This document shows, piece by piece, positions 42,847 to 52,654 of a stretch of 64,000 nucleotides of DNA (position 1 is its first letter; every line of letters starts with the position of its first letter). This DNA is from Marinoscillum sp965229915 (GTDB lineage: Bacteria; Bacteroidota; Bacteroidia; Cytophagales; Cyclobacteriaceae), in the NCBI RefSeq assembly GCF_965229915.1, contig NZ_CBDDJZ010000001.1:1922001-1986000 (forward strand), read 5' to 3'. Both the position numbers and the translations under genes were made by a program. The notes below the pieces were generated by a model. That model had not been told where the DNA came from. It did no database searches and worked only from the letters and a program-made list of their open reading frames with translations.

Positions 42847-45800
42847 TTAAAACGTGGCGCTGATTCCAAGTGCATAAGATTTAGGAACCAAATAGGTGGC
42901 GTCCGGACTATCAGGATCTAGTTTGGAATCGGCTGCCCGCCATAGAATTCCAAGATTACGAGCGTACCCAAAGACTCGTACATTATGGAAGAAAGGATTG
43001 ACTTCCTTACGTGGCTTCCAGGTATAGCTCAGATTAACATCCTCTAAGCGAATGTGATCACCTGGTTCTACCAGAAGTTCTGAAGACTGATAAACAAAAT
43101 CTCTATAATCATCCACTTCTTCCGGCATGGACGGGACCTGCGTGAACTGTTCATCACCTGATTGCCGCCAACGCTTCACATAATCGTTATGCATTTCGCG
43201 ATCTTCTATCAGATTCTCGTAAGACAATCCACTTTTACGGTAATGATACCCTGCCTTCCATGATAGGTTGATACTCAAACCGAGTCCTTTCCATGAAAAG
43301 TTATTTCTGACTGCTCCAAATGCCGGAGCTACACTCACGCCATTGTAAACGAGATCATCGTAAGTTAATCCCCGGGCATAGTCCCGATATTCTTTTACCA
43401 ACTCTCCCTCAATTTCCACCAATGGGTCACCCGTTTCTGGATCGAGTCCCCACCAGGGGACACTGTACAGGGCATCAATTGGCTTTCCTTCTTGTGGCAG
43501 TACTGAACTATTGGTGCTGATGCCGCTGCGAATACTATTGTTATCAATGGATTCGTTGTAAAAATCCAGTATTTTGTTTCGAGTCATGCTCATGAACACA
43601 TCAGAGGTCCATTGGAATTCTTGATCCACATTGACGGTATGTATCTGTAAGTCCATTCCTCTTGTTTGGGTTTGGGCATAATTGATGCGATTGATAGTAA
43701 AATAAGCTCCTGTAGTAGGGTCTACCGGCACATCACCAATCATGTCCTTTCCTTGTTTGTCATAAAATTCGACACTTCCAGAAACTCGATCCCATAATTC
43801 GAAATCCAACCCGACATTCAACATCCCGATCTTTTCCCAGCGTAGCTGTGGATCACCTGGAGTATTTACCCATAACCTTGGAAGTCCAGTAAGGCGATCT
43901 GTGCTATAAGAAGCTGTAGCGAAAGCGGTCAATGACTTGTCAATGTTGCCATTATAGCCATAAGTAGTTCGTAAACGCAAGTATGGTAACCATGCCGCCT
44001 GAAAGAAGGCCTCATCACTTAACTCCCAACTTGCTCCAACTGACCATAATGGAACCCCCTTCTGATTGGTTTTCACCCCAAAAAGGTTTGATGCATCGTA
44101 TCGAGTGCTACCTGAAAGTGTATATCGGTTTTTATATGTATAAGAAGCATTAGCAAAGGAAGAAAAGTAGCGATCCATGCGTTCATCCAGAAAATTGGCA
44201 GGTATAGGAAGGGTAGCAGAGCCTCTTGGGATCGTTGGATACCGTGTTGTATAGTCCAGCATGTCGGTGGCAGTGAGTATGTCATCATTATATCCATAGA
44301 TTTCATTTCCAAAACGCTGTGTATGCACCTGGCGAGCTTCCATACCCACGAGGGCGGTAATGGAATGTTGCTGAGAAAATGCATTATGGTAATTCATCTG
44401 TGCCCTGCCTGAGTGAGCCACCTGCTGACTATGATGACGTGTCAGGATATCTCCCTCGGGGAAAACCCGAGTTCCATCTGTCTGTGTAAAGCGATTCACT
44501 TGATAACGGACGAGGTAGCTATCTTCATCCTGTAGGTTTTGGAAATCTGTTTGCACTTGCTGATGCTGGTACTTCACCATTAGTTCAAGCTGATCCCTCA
44601 GACGGTAAGTGATTCCTGTATTGATCCGGTATTCTGAAATATCGGTACCAATATCATTCAGCAACTGCTCCTGAAGAGGGCGATAGTATCCATCGAGGTA
44701 TCCTTGTTCCATCAATTCATCAATATATGCGAACCGTAACTCGTTGGTGACGGGAAGATGATTTCCCTGATCATCTGCAAAACGGTTGTAAGGAAGGTCT
44801 GTGCCGATGGATCCCCATCGAAAGCCATTCTGTTTTTTCAATTGATTCGTGACATTGATGTCTGCAGATATTTTTAGATCGTCAATGGGTTCAAAGCTGT
44901 TGTTAGAGACCAGCGTCACTCTCTGGGATTCATTCCCTTGGATATTACTTTGTTCCTTGTCGTAACCAGCAGAGAAATAATGGCTTGAAGCTTTCCCTCC
45001 GCCACGAAGGTTCACAGCATACTGCTGATGGATACTGGGTTGGTAAAAGTACTTTTCTACCTGATCCCGCACATCATAAGTAGCTAGTCGTGCGAGTTCG
45101 GCTTCCAACTCTTCTGTGGTTATGTTACCGTCCCGTTCCTGAATAAGGGCTTCTACTACTGGTGTTAGGCTCAAGTATGGAGCCACTGTTTCGTAAGGAC
45201 TGTAATAGCCACGATCAAACAGTTCTTGTTCTAATCCAATGTAATCAGCTGACGGAATGTAATTTGCTGCATGATGCAGGTTGGGACGTTCGCCAAACGT
45301 AACATTGCTAGTGACCTCTACTTCAAGCGGTTGTTCAAACTCTCCCTCTTTCAGTGTGATGACGATTACACCATTGGCGGCACGAGCTCCCCAAATGGAA
45401 GCTGCTGCGGCATCTCTTAAGACGGTGATACTTTCTACATCATTGGGATTGATATTCTCTAATGGTCCATCATAAGGGAATTGATTCACAATTATCAAAG
45501 GGCTGCTTTCCGACTCAATGCTGCTGACTCCTCGAATGCGTAAGCTTCGGGAATTCATACCCGCTGCATCATCTGCCCTTCGCTTATCAAACAGTAAACT
45601 GGGAGTGACTCCTTCCAATCTTGAAATGATGTCCGTGCTTGTAGACCTTTGGATCAAATCCTCATCAACATAAGCAAAGGAGCCTGTCGCCCTTTCGGGT
45701 GGAAGCTGCTGGTAACCGGTAGAGTAGACTTCTACAGCACTTAGTGTAGAAACATCCTCCTCCATGGATATATCTATTCTGGTTTGACCATCTACTGGAA

Positions 45801-46392
45801 TATCCATGGTTCTGTAACCAATAAATGAATATGTGAGTATGGCCTCTTCACTGGAGACGGTGATACTATAGTTACCATCAATATCGGTTACCGTGCCATT
45901 CAGAGTGCCTTTCTCGACCACATTGACCCCAGGAATGGGTTGGCCATCTGGGGCTTTTACTATACCCGATACTTTATAACTCGGCTGATTTTTCCCAACA
46001 TCAGGGGTTAGTTTGTCTTTTTGATCCAATGCCTCCTTAAAAGGGCTCACCGAGATGTTCTTATTAACTCTATGGAAGTTTAAGTGTGCGTCGGTGCTAA
46101 GCTTGTCCAAGACAAGTCTTAGACTCTGATTTTGAGCTATTAGGCTTACCTTATGTTGGCTATTGATGATTTCTCTTCCATAACCGAAAGTGAACTTGGT
46201 CTGTTCTTCGATCAAATTAAACGCTTCAATCAATGAGGCATTGTTGAGCTCCAAGTTGACAAAGGTATCGTCCAGGTTCTGACCCGATCCTGATTTAGCA
46301 ATCAACAGGTTCATTGCTATCACCTGGACCAGAAATAATCTAAATGTATGTTTGGATGCAAACATGAGTAGTTCTAGTACATCTGTTTTCAT
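42847..46392 (-). CDS. SusC/RagA TonB-dependent receptor with STN domain
   Basis: At about 1180 aa it has a signal peptide, an N-terminal secretin/TonB short domain (VNLELNNASLIEAFNLIEEQ; QSLRLVLDKLSTDAHLNFH) for signalling to FecR, a carboxypeptidase-like beta domain (YKVSGIVKAPDGQPIPGVNV), the plug (ERATGSFAYVDEDLIQRST, RGVSSIESESSPLIIVNQFP) and a long barrel. It imports ligands across the outer membrane using TonB energy. The STN domain fits the adjacent FecR and ECF sigma genes. ATG at 46392 gives a normal signal peptide. The frame runs to 46485. Confidence 0.92.
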   Translation of the reverse strand: MKTDVLELLMFASKHTFRLFLVQVIAMNLLIAKSGSGQNLDDTFVNLELNNASLIEAFNLIEEQTKFTFGYGREIINSQHKVSLIAQNQSLRLVLDKLSTDAHLNFHRVNKNISVSPFKEALDQKDKLTPDVGKNQPSYKVSGIVKAPDGQPIPGVNVVEKGTLNGTVTDIDGNYSITVSSEEAILTYSFIGYRTMDIPVDGQTRIDISMEEDVSTLSAVEVYSTGYQQLPPERATGSFAYVDEDLIQRSTSTDIISRLEGVTPSLLFDKRRADDAAGMNSRSLRIRGVSSIESESSPLIIVNQFPYDGPLENINPNDVESITVLRDAAAASIWGARAANGVIVITLKEGEFEQPLEVEVTSNVTFGERPNLHHAANYIPSADYIGLEQELFDRGYYSPYETVAPYLSLTPVVEALIQERDGNITTEELEAELARLATYDVRDQVEKYFYQPSIHQQYAVNLRGGGKASSHYFSAGYDKEQSNIQGNESQRVTLVSNNSFEPIDDLKISADINVTNQLKKQNGFRWGSIGTDLPYNRFADDQGNHLPVTNELRFAYIDELMEQGYLDGYYRPLQEQLLNDIGTDISEYRINTGITYRLRDQLELMVKYQHQQVQTDFQNLQDEDSYLVRYQVNRFTQTDGTRVFPEGDILTRHHSQQVAHSGRAQMNYHNAFSQQHSITALVGMEARQVHTQRFGNEIYGYNDDILTATDMLDYTTRYPTIPRGSATLPIPANFLDERMDRYFSSFANASYTYKNRYTLSGSTRYDASNLFGVKTNQKGVPLWSVGASWELSDEAFFQAAWLPYLRLRTTYGYNGNIDKSLTAFATASYSTDRLTGLPRLWVNTPGDPQLRWEKIGMLNVGLDFELWDRVSGSVEFYDKQGKDMIGDVPVDPTTGAYFTINRINYAQTQTRGMDLQIHTVNVDQEFQWTSDVFMSMTRNKILDFYNESIDNNSIRSGISTNSSVLPQEGKPIDALYSVPWWGLDPETGDPLVEIEGELVKEYRDYARGLTYDDLVYNGVSVAPAFGAVRNNFSWKGLGLSINLSWKAGYHYRKSGLSYENLIEDREMHNDYVKRWRQSGDEQFTQVPSMPEEVDDYRDFVYQSSELLVEPGDHIRLEDVNLSYTWKPRKEVNPFFHNVRVFGYARNLGILWRAADSKLDPDSPDATYLVPKSYALGISATF

Positions 46393-46639
46393 TAAATTTG
46401 AATTAGAGTGAATAATGTCTTTAAGATTTAAAGGCGTTGTTCTTAGTAGCCCGTGGTTGGTGCGAACAATCACGGGTTTTTTCATGCAACTGCCTATTCA
46501 AGATCCTTTTTCTTCTTTTCACCTGTTTCACCCTGAATCCCTAAAGGGAACAGGTTCAACATCAAATTGATGTAGAAGGAAAAGCATACTTAATCATTCA
46601 AATCATGGAGGTATCAATTGGTAAATCATTGCTTTCATA

Positions 46640-47686
46640 TCAGTTTGGTTTATGGTTTGGTTCTCCACCAGAATGGCTTGGAGATTGATCACATCCTTTT
46701 CCAAAAAGGATGATGCTATTGCTTTCGTTATCGAATCGGTATTCAACCCCCAAAATGTGCTTGAAGCTTTCCAGAATATTGAGGAGGTTTTCATCATTGT
46801 ACTCATTACGAATGATGCAATTGCCTATCAGTTTAGTTTCAAGTACGAATGAAACATTGTACCAGCGTTCTAAGATTAAGATCGCTTCCCCCAATGGGAT
46901 CTCATCAAAGATGATCCTGCCTTCCTGCCAGGCAAGGTATTTACTCAAGTCAACTTCACGCTTCTGAAGTGATCCCGAGGGCTCATACACAGCTTGTTGG
47001 TTGGGTGTGAGTAATACTCTTGAACCCGCTCTTCCTTCGGCATCTCCCCCTTTAGAATGGGGAGAAAAAGCGGTCTCTACGTGGACTTTGCCAGTAGCTA
47101 CGGTTACTTCAATATTCTTATCAGGGAAAGCTTTGATATTGAAGCTGGTACCTAATACTGTTGTATTAATCTCTCCAGACTCGACAATAAAAGGCTTCTG
47201 CTCATTACGAGCCACATCAAAGAACGCCTCTCCGGTTAACTTCACCCCCCTGGTTTCATTTGTAAAACTCTCCGGATAGGTCAGTGAGCTTTCGGAGTTT
47301 AGTCGAATTGTGGTGCCATCAGCTAAAACAATGTTTGCCTTCTGGCCCCTCTGGGTGGTTTTGGTGATCATTCTGATAGCTGGTATCTCCGATGACTGAT
47401 AGAATTGTAGGTAGCCTAAAACCGCAGCAGCAGCCACCACAGCCACAATAGCGGCATAGCGCAGGGATCTTTGGAAGATTCCTGGTTCTTGTTTTTCTTC
47501 TATAGCCGCTCGTACTTTCATATAAATTCGTTCTCCTGTCTGGTCTTCATCTCCATGTTTCCAGTCAATCCACTCATTGTTCTTTTGATAGGACTGGAGA
47601 AAGTCTTCTACAAGCTTTTTCTCCGAGTCACTGCAAAGGCCTCTCTGGTATTTTTCAAGGAGCCTTTCCATTTCTACCTTATCCAT
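46640..47686 (-). CDS. FecR-family anti-sigma factor
   Basis: This 348-aa protein has an N-terminal cytosolic domain (MERLLEKYQRGLCSDSEKKL), one membrane segment near residue 78-98 (YAAIVAVVAAAAVLGYLQFY), a periplasmic FecR domain (GEAFFDVARNEQKPFIVESG, TSFNIKAFPD) and a C-terminal DUF4974-like domain (IPLGEAILILERWYNVSF). It transmits the ligand-bound state of the SusC receptor to the ECF sigma factor upstream. Order sigma, FecR, SusC, SusD is standard for Bacteroidota. Confidence 0.93.
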   Translation of the reverse strand: MDKVEMERLLEKYQRGLCSDSEKKLVEDFLQSYQKNNEWIDWKHGDEDQTGERIYMKVRAAIEEKQEPGIFQRSLRYAAIVAVVAAAAVLGYLQFYQSSEIPAIRMITKTTQRGQKANIVLADGTTIRLNSESSLTYPESFTNETRGVKLTGEAFFDVARNEQKPFIVESGEINTTVLGTSFNIKAFPDKNIEVTVATGKVHVETAFSPHSKGGDAEGRAGSRVLLTPNQQAVYEPSGSLQKREVDLSKYLAWQEGRIIFDEIPLGEAILILERWYNVSFVLETKLIGNCIIRNEYNDENLLNILESFKHILGVEYRFDNESNSIILFGKGCDQSPSHSGGEPNHKPN

Positions 47687-48002
47687 ATCACTGCCAGGTT
47701 AATTGCGTGTATAATTTGTTTTTATATATGTAAGTAGGTTTCGAGGGATGGAAGTACTATCGAGGGAATGAAAAAAGTTGAAGAAATTTTTAGAAAGTGG
47801 GTTTGAAGGGTTTAGAGGAGATTTTTGAAGGGTGTTTTTTTTGTGAAATGAAGGTGTGGGTCAAGAGTTACCTATCTGATCTTGTTGCTGTAGCCAAAAT
47901 TAATAGCCTCATTTCCTCAAACTAATCCTTCATTTTCCCTTTCTTTCTTCCTTTGGCTTGATCCAAAATGCTTAAGCAGCCCGGAAGCAAAAAATCAATA
48001 CC
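47687..48002. other. Gap between sigma factor and FecR genes
   Basis: About 316 bases with no gene or clear structure. Read on the minus strand the region before FecR is A/T-rich, and it may hold a promoter for the fecR-susCD genes. Confidence 0.35.
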
Positions 48003-48584
48003 TTAAATAAAAGGTGAGTAGAGGAAAATGATAGAGATGGTGATCACATAGTCCAGCTTGGAGCGGAGGTATGTTAGTGCTTTAGAGATCTGATTCTTGA
48101 CGGTCTGCACTGATAACCCAAGCTGATCTGCAATCTCTTCATTGGTGAGATTCTGCTGTCGGCTAAGTTTGAAGATCTCTCTGCAGCGCTCCGGAAGTTC
48201 GTTGAGGTGGCGCTCCAATGATGCTTCCAACTCACGAAAATTAACCATTTCTTCCGTGTGGTTGGAAAAGCTGATCGCGTTGATCCTTTCGACATGGTGT
48301 TGAGCAATCTTGTCATTCCTAAGGTGTTTGATCACCTGAAATTTGATGCTTTGGAACAGGTAGGGTTTTAGCTCGGATATACTCAGTTCTTTGCGCCTGG
48401 AGTATAGATAGGTGAAAATGTCCTGGACAATATCTTCACACACTTCCCGATCTTCCAAAATGCTGTAAGCGAATAGATATAGCTTCTTCCAGTAACGAGC
48501 GTATATCTCGTCGAAGGCCTTCATGCTATTCCCTCTTAATAGCTTGAGAAGCTTCTGGTCGCTATGGTGTTCAAAAGCATTCAT
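48003..48584 (-). CDS. ECF sigma factor (Bacteroidota FecI-like)
   Basis: This ~193-aa sigma factor has region 2 (FDEIYARYWKKLYLFAYSIL, EDIVQDIFTYLYSRRKEL) and region 4 (LPERCREIFKLSRQQNLTNE, EIADQLGLSVQTVKNQISKA), followed by a C-terminal hydrophobic tail (VITISIIFLYSPFI). It should direct RNA polymerase to the SusC/SusD genes when released by FecR. ATG at 48584 is preferred over a TTG at 48605. Confidence 0.93.
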   Translation of the reverse strand: MNAFEHHSDQKLLKLLRGNSMKAFDEIYARYWKKLYLFAYSILEDREVCEDIVQDIFTYLYSRRKELSISELKPYLFQSIKFQVIKHLRNDKIAQHHVERINAISFSNHTEEMVNFRELEASLERHLNELPERCREIFKLSRQQNLTNEEIADQLGLSVQTVKNQISKALTYLRSKLDYVITISIIFLYSPFI

Positions 48585-48897
48585 CCAATAAAGGAATGGA
48601 GTCAAAAGAATCTAAATCGATCCAATTGAAATTCTAACGTAACATTAAATTAACATAAAGTCAAGTAAATGAGGGGAATAGGAAGGTATGGTCCTTATTA
48701 GGTTTATAGGCGATTAGTATTTTTCTGAGATTGAAATTCAACAATTCATTAAAGTGCAATAAAACATCTTTATTTAATCCTACCGTCAAGTGATAAATAC
48801 CTAAAAAGGGGTATTGATCAAATTGTTGATAATCAGCAATTTGATTCTCACAAAATGAAACTCTCCATATAATTGGTTAGTCGATCTCTAACTCCTT

Positions 48898-49977
48898 ATG
48901 ACAAAGATCTACCTAATACATCTACTGACACTAATAGCCTTTCCTTCTATTTCTCAAGTTGGCAATCAGAATATTAAGGTTCATTATATCAACATAGGTC
49001 AGGCAGATGCCACTCTTGTTGAGTTTGAATGTGGTGTCATACTTGTAGATGCAGGAGCGCAAATCGGCTCTAAAGCCCATCAGCGATTAAGTTCTGAGCG
49101 ATTAATTAACTACTTAAATGAATTCTTTGAGAGAAGAGAAGATCTCAAAAAAGAAATTAGCACAATATTGATCACCCATAATCACAATGATCATACCGAA
49201 TCACTTGATGAAATTGGTAAGTATTTCAATGTGAAAGCTATTGTTTCAACCAAAGATTACTTGAGCAAAAACAAAGACGTCCCAAAATTTGCTAGAAGTG
49301 AAGGAGCGAAAGTCAAGTATTTAAACTATCAAGAAGCAATTAACTATAAACCTAATGGTCTTTATTATCAGGAAATAGATCCATTTGATTGCAATGGCTA
49401 TGGACCAGTTATCAAAGTTTATTCTGGAGAGGTTGGATTGAAAGAACGAACTGAGGTCAATGGTGAGAAGTTCTACCCAAGTTATTTTTCTAACCCAAAT
49501 AACAATAGTCTGGTGATTAAAGTAGAATATGGCGAAGCATCATTCATATTCACAGGAGACCTACAGGAGAAAGGCATTGAATATTTAGCTGCCCAGTATG
49601 TAGATTATCCTGAGCTCTTCAAATCGGATGTTTATCAAGCTGGCCACCATGGTTCTCACAATGCTACAGATTCAACACTTTTGCAAATGATTGATCCAAA
49701 AATCACCGTTATCAGTGCAGGACATCATAGTCAGCGAGGCTTAGGAACTGCTTTTGATTATGGACATCCGAATAAAGAGGTTATAGAGCTAATTAACCTT
49801 TGGCCATCGATGGAGAAAAGAGCTTTCCCTGTCGATCAGTTGATATTTGATGGTGAAGAAACTAATCCATTCAACTTTAATATCTCTTCAAAAACCTACT
49901 GTACTTGCTGGGAGAATAATATTGTGATCATAGCAGATCCGGAAACAGGAGAAATGTGGGTGAATAATAATCCGTGA
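48898..49977 (+). CDS. Exported metallo-beta-lactamase-fold hydrolase
   Basis: The 359-aa protein has a signal peptide (KIYLIHLLTLIAFPSISQ) and a ComEC/Rec2-like MBL domain: VHYINIGQADATLVEFECG, the metal motif LITHNHNDHTES, FIFTGDLQEKG and YQAGHHGSHNATDS. Members hydrolyse phosphodiester or ester bonds. The C-terminus contains a CTCW motif. It precedes another exported protein by 25 bases on the same strand, so the two may work together outside the cytoplasm. Confidence 0.85.
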   Translation: MTKIYLIHLLTLIAFPSISQVGNQNIKVHYINIGQADATLVEFECGVILVDAGAQIGSKAHQRLSSERLINYLNEFFERREDLKKEISTILITHNHNDHTESLDEIGKYFNVKAIVSTKDYLSKNKDVPKFARSEGAKVKYLNYQEAINYKPNGLYYQEIDPFDCNGYGPVIKVYSGEVGLKERTEVNGEKFYPSYFSNPNNNSLVIKVEYGEASFIFTGDLQEKGIEYLAAQYVDYPELFKSDVYQAGHHGSHNATDSTLLQMIDPKITVISAGHHSQRGLGTAFDYGHPNKEVIELINLWPSMEKRAFPVDQLIFDGEETNPFNFNISSKTYCTCWENNIVIIADPETGEMWVNNNP

Positions 49978-50002
49978 GCGTACCTTCAAATGTGAGTAAA
50001 CT

Positions 50003-51025
50003 ATGAATACTATAGTAAATTCCTTAGTAATGCTATTATCTGTATCAATTAGTGGTCAGAGTCTACAACGTATTGGTATTGCCCCTACCAAATTCACCCT
50101 TGACCAATCAGAACCACAACTAATCGCTCAAGCATATTGCAAAGATGAAAATAGGCTCATCCCCGACGAGGTTGAATATGACATTATCCTTAGCCCTCAG
50201 GATAATGCACGAGTCACAATAGAAGGTATTGGAGCTATGAGTTTGAAGGAAGCCATAGTGGAGAAGTATATTAAAGCTACAGTAACTCAATTTGAAGTTT
50301 TGTTTGCTTTAGGCGAAAAGAGTAGAGATAAATCGATCTATATTGAAATACTTGGGGAGACAGTTCTTGGACAAGATCCTGATGATATTCAAAATTTAGT
50401 GTTTATTGATTACGAATCTTCCAAATGGAACGAATTGCTCATAAAAACACTAGGAAATAATCCATACAAACCTCGAGTTTTTGATGGCACGTTTCAAGAG
50501 CACGTGTGGAACTATAATGCAGAACAAATTTGGAACAAAGTTGCTAATGAAATAGGAGGCGAATATGTTATCTGGAATAACCAAATACATTTTGAATATG
50601 AAAACTTAGAAGGCTTTCACAACATATGGGAACAGTTGAAATCAGGTCTATCACTCTCAAAGATGGAGAATTTAGAATGTGAAATTGTTGGTAGTGAGTT
50701 ATGTTACAGTAAAGGCGACTCCTATCCGTTTAGGATTTATGCAAGTGTAAAGTGCATGAAAAGAATAGAGTTCACTATTGGGACTGATGTAACATTAGAG
50801 ATAAAGGCAAATGGGCGTATTGTTAAAACAAATCCCAATGGCATAGCAAAAATTGAATCGAGTGATAAATCAAAATCATACTGTGAAATTGAAAGTTTAT
50901 GCATGTCCAAACAAGGCACAACCATTGAGTTGCAAGAGGGCTGTGGTATCACGGATTTGAGTTTTGGAAGTGAGGTTCAGATAATAGCAAAAAGTGGTAA
51001 TCAAAGCAGGGAATTGACCTTCTAA
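50003..51025 (+). CDS. Exported protein of unknown function
   Basis: The 340-aa protein starts with a signal peptide (NTIVNSLVMLLSVSISGQS). The mature part is beta-rich with no recognised domain. The last third has several Cys residues (CEIVGSELCYSKGD, KCMKR, SYCEIESLCMSK) which may form disulfides. It follows the MBL-fold gene by 25 bases and is the last cargo gene before the integrase. Confidence 0.6.
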   Translation: MNTIVNSLVMLLSVSISGQSLQRIGIAPTKFTLDQSEPQLIAQAYCKDENRLIPDEVEYDIILSPQDNARVTIEGIGAMSLKEAIVEKYIKATVTQFEVLFALGEKSRDKSIYIEILGETVLGQDPDDIQNLVFIDYESSKWNELLIKTLGNNPYKPRVFDGTFQEHVWNYNAEQIWNKVANEIGGEYVIWNNQIHFEYENLEGFHNIWEQLKSGLSLSKMENLECEIVGSELCYSKGDSYPFRIYASVKCMKRIEFTIGTDVTLEIKANGRIVKTNPNGIAKIESSDKSKSYCEIESLCMSKQGTTIELQEGCGITDLSFGSEVQIIAKSGNQSRELTF

Positions 51026-51138
51026 AACGACCAAAACTATTATTTCATATTTGTCGGTTAATAGTTCCTCTAACACCAGCCGAAGACGGTATTAAGATTC
51101 AAGCCGAATCCTGGCACTGGTGAAGATAATGGATCAGC

Positions 51139-52392
51139 TCATTGGCCAGCTGCCTTTGAGCTTCCTAAGTCACCAAGTACACTCTTCAGCTTCTGCATAT
51201 CCTGGCTTACTTTCTCCTGAACCACCTTTGCATAGATTTGAGTAGTCTTTAAATTCTTGTGCCCAAGCATCGAGCTGACAGTTTCAATCGACACCCCATT
51301 GGACAAAGTCACCGTGGTAGCAAATGTGTGCCTGGCCATATGGAAGGTGATATTCTTATTAATCTTGCAGAGCGTGGCCATCTCCTTCAGGTAAGCATTC
51401 ATTTTCTGGTTGGAGATCACAGGCAATAGAGTCCCCGAGTTGACAGTCATTGGATGCTCCTTATATTTGTTCATGATCTCTGCGGCAATCGGTAGCAATG
51501 GCACATTTGATGAACTGCCAGTCTTTGTTCTATCTACGAATATCCAATATTCCCCATCTAGGCCTTTGGAGATATTGTCAGGCGTCAATTTCTTCACATC
51601 TGCATAAGCCAACCCTGTATAGCAGCAGAACAGAAAGATATCTCTAACCTGCTCCAGGCGCTCCATTTCAAATTCCCGATTGTAGAGTGCTTGTATCTCC
51701 TCTTTGGTCAGGTAATCTTTCTTCACCTCCTTCAGGGACATCTGATATTTTGCAAATGGATCTCTCAATATCCATTCATTTTTTAGTGCTATCAATACGA
51801 TCTTCTTGAAGTTTCTCAGGTACTTCATGGTGGTATTATGTCCTATCTTCTTTACCGATTTCAAATAGAATTCAAACTCAGTAATGAAATCATATTTCAG
51901 CTCGTTGAGTCCATAATCATTCCTTCTATAGTGATAGTTGATGAACCCCTCGGTGTGTTTTCTGGTTGTCTCGTATCTTTCTAGAGTTCCTTCTGAATAT
52001 CCTTGTCCAACCTGAGCCTTGATTTGTTCATTGTGATACCTGAATAGCTCAAGGAGTGAGTGCTGCTGAGTGGATTTCCCCTGGTAGATACTTTTGATGA
52101 CTTGGGCTGACACATACTGATCTTTAGATCTAAGGTCATCATAGATTTTCTCGATGGCCATATACATATTTGTTATGGCTCGGTTGAATACCCGAGCCTC
52201 CTCTGAGCTTCCCTTCATTCTACCAGAGTTCACATTCCACTTGCTTGGTAGTATTTTCTTACCGGTAGCTATCTCAGCCCTTTTACCATTCACGGTAATT
52301 CGAACCATAATAGGAGCTTCACCGGTTTTCTTGCTTACGCGATTATTCAGGAGCCAAAAAAGGATGCTGAAAGAATGAGTTGCCATAGTCAT
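51139..52392 (-). CDS. Tyrosine recombinase (integrase) of the island
   Basis: The 417-aa integrase has a Bacteroidota N-terminal arm-binding domain (LLNNRVSKKTGEAPIMVRIT, GKKILPSKWN), a core-binding SAM-like domain, and the catalytic domain with TGLAYADVKKL, HMARHTFAT (His and Arg of the active site) and GHKNLKTTQIYAKV with the Tyr nucleophile. The first Arg position is Ala (TGLAY rather than TGLRY), a substitution also known for IntDOT-like integrases. Its start is ~250 bases from the tRNA-Ser 3' end, consistent with integration there. ATG at 52386 is an alternative start. Confidence 0.93.
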   Translation of the reverse strand: MTMATHSFSILFWLLNNRVSKKTGEAPIMVRITVNGKRAEIATGKKILPSKWNVNSGRMKGSSEEARVFNRAITNMYMAIEKIYDDLRSKDQYVSAQVIKSIYQGKSTQQHSLLELFRYHNEQIKAQVGQGYSEGTLERYETTRKHTEGFINYHYRRNDYGLNELKYDFITEFEFYLKSVKKIGHNTTMKYLRNFKKIVLIALKNEWILRDPFAKYQMSLKEVKKDYLTKEEIQALYNREFEMERLEQVRDIFLFCCYTGLAYADVKKLTPDNISKGLDGEYWIFVDRTKTGSSSNVPLLPIAAEIMNKYKEHPMTVNSGTLLPVISNQKMNAYLKEMATLCKINKNITFHMARHTFATTVTLSNGVSIETVSSMLGHKNLKTTQIYAKVVQEKVSQDMQKLKSVLGDLGSSKAAGQ

Positions 52393-52520
52393 TGGTTTTA
52401 AAGCGGTTATTTTGATGATTTTGAGAAGGATCGAGGGCTCGAATCCTTATTAAATATACTCAAAAACGATCAAAAAACCTCAAATAAAGCTAAATAAAGC
52501 ACTTTCGGTTAGCAGTTTTC

Positions 52521-52544
52521 TTGTTAACCCAATTGTTAACCAAT
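52521..52544. repeat. Tandem GTTAACC repeats inside the right island end
   Basis: GTTAACCCAATTGTTAACC matches the pair at 5819-5840 at the other end, with the same 13-base period. It lies about 100 bases inside attR, between the integrase start and the tRNA. Confidence 0.5.
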
Positions 52545-52586
52545 GATATGAAAAAAGATGAATAATATGGGTAGGATGCAAAAGAA

Positions 52587-52619
52587 AAAACCCTTCATAC
52601 GTTAAATATGAAGGGTTTT
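52587..52619 (-). terminator. Intrinsic terminator for tRNA-Ser supplied by the island
   Basis: AAAACCCTTCATA and TATGAAGGGTTTT form a perfect 13-bp stem with a 7-base loop. Read on the minus strand it ends in a T run, 24 bases beyond the tRNA 3' end. It lies on the island side of the attachment core. Confidence 0.8.
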
Positions 52620-52641
52620 GGTAGGATTTGACTTCTTGAAA

Positions 52642-52654
52642 GCAGAGGAGGAGG
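52642..52654. repeat. Probable attR core within tRNA-Ser 3' end
   Basis: GCAGAGGAGGAGG equals 5746-5758. It covers the tRNA 3' acceptor strand and start of the T arm, so recombination here leaves the tRNA complete. Confidence 0.78.
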
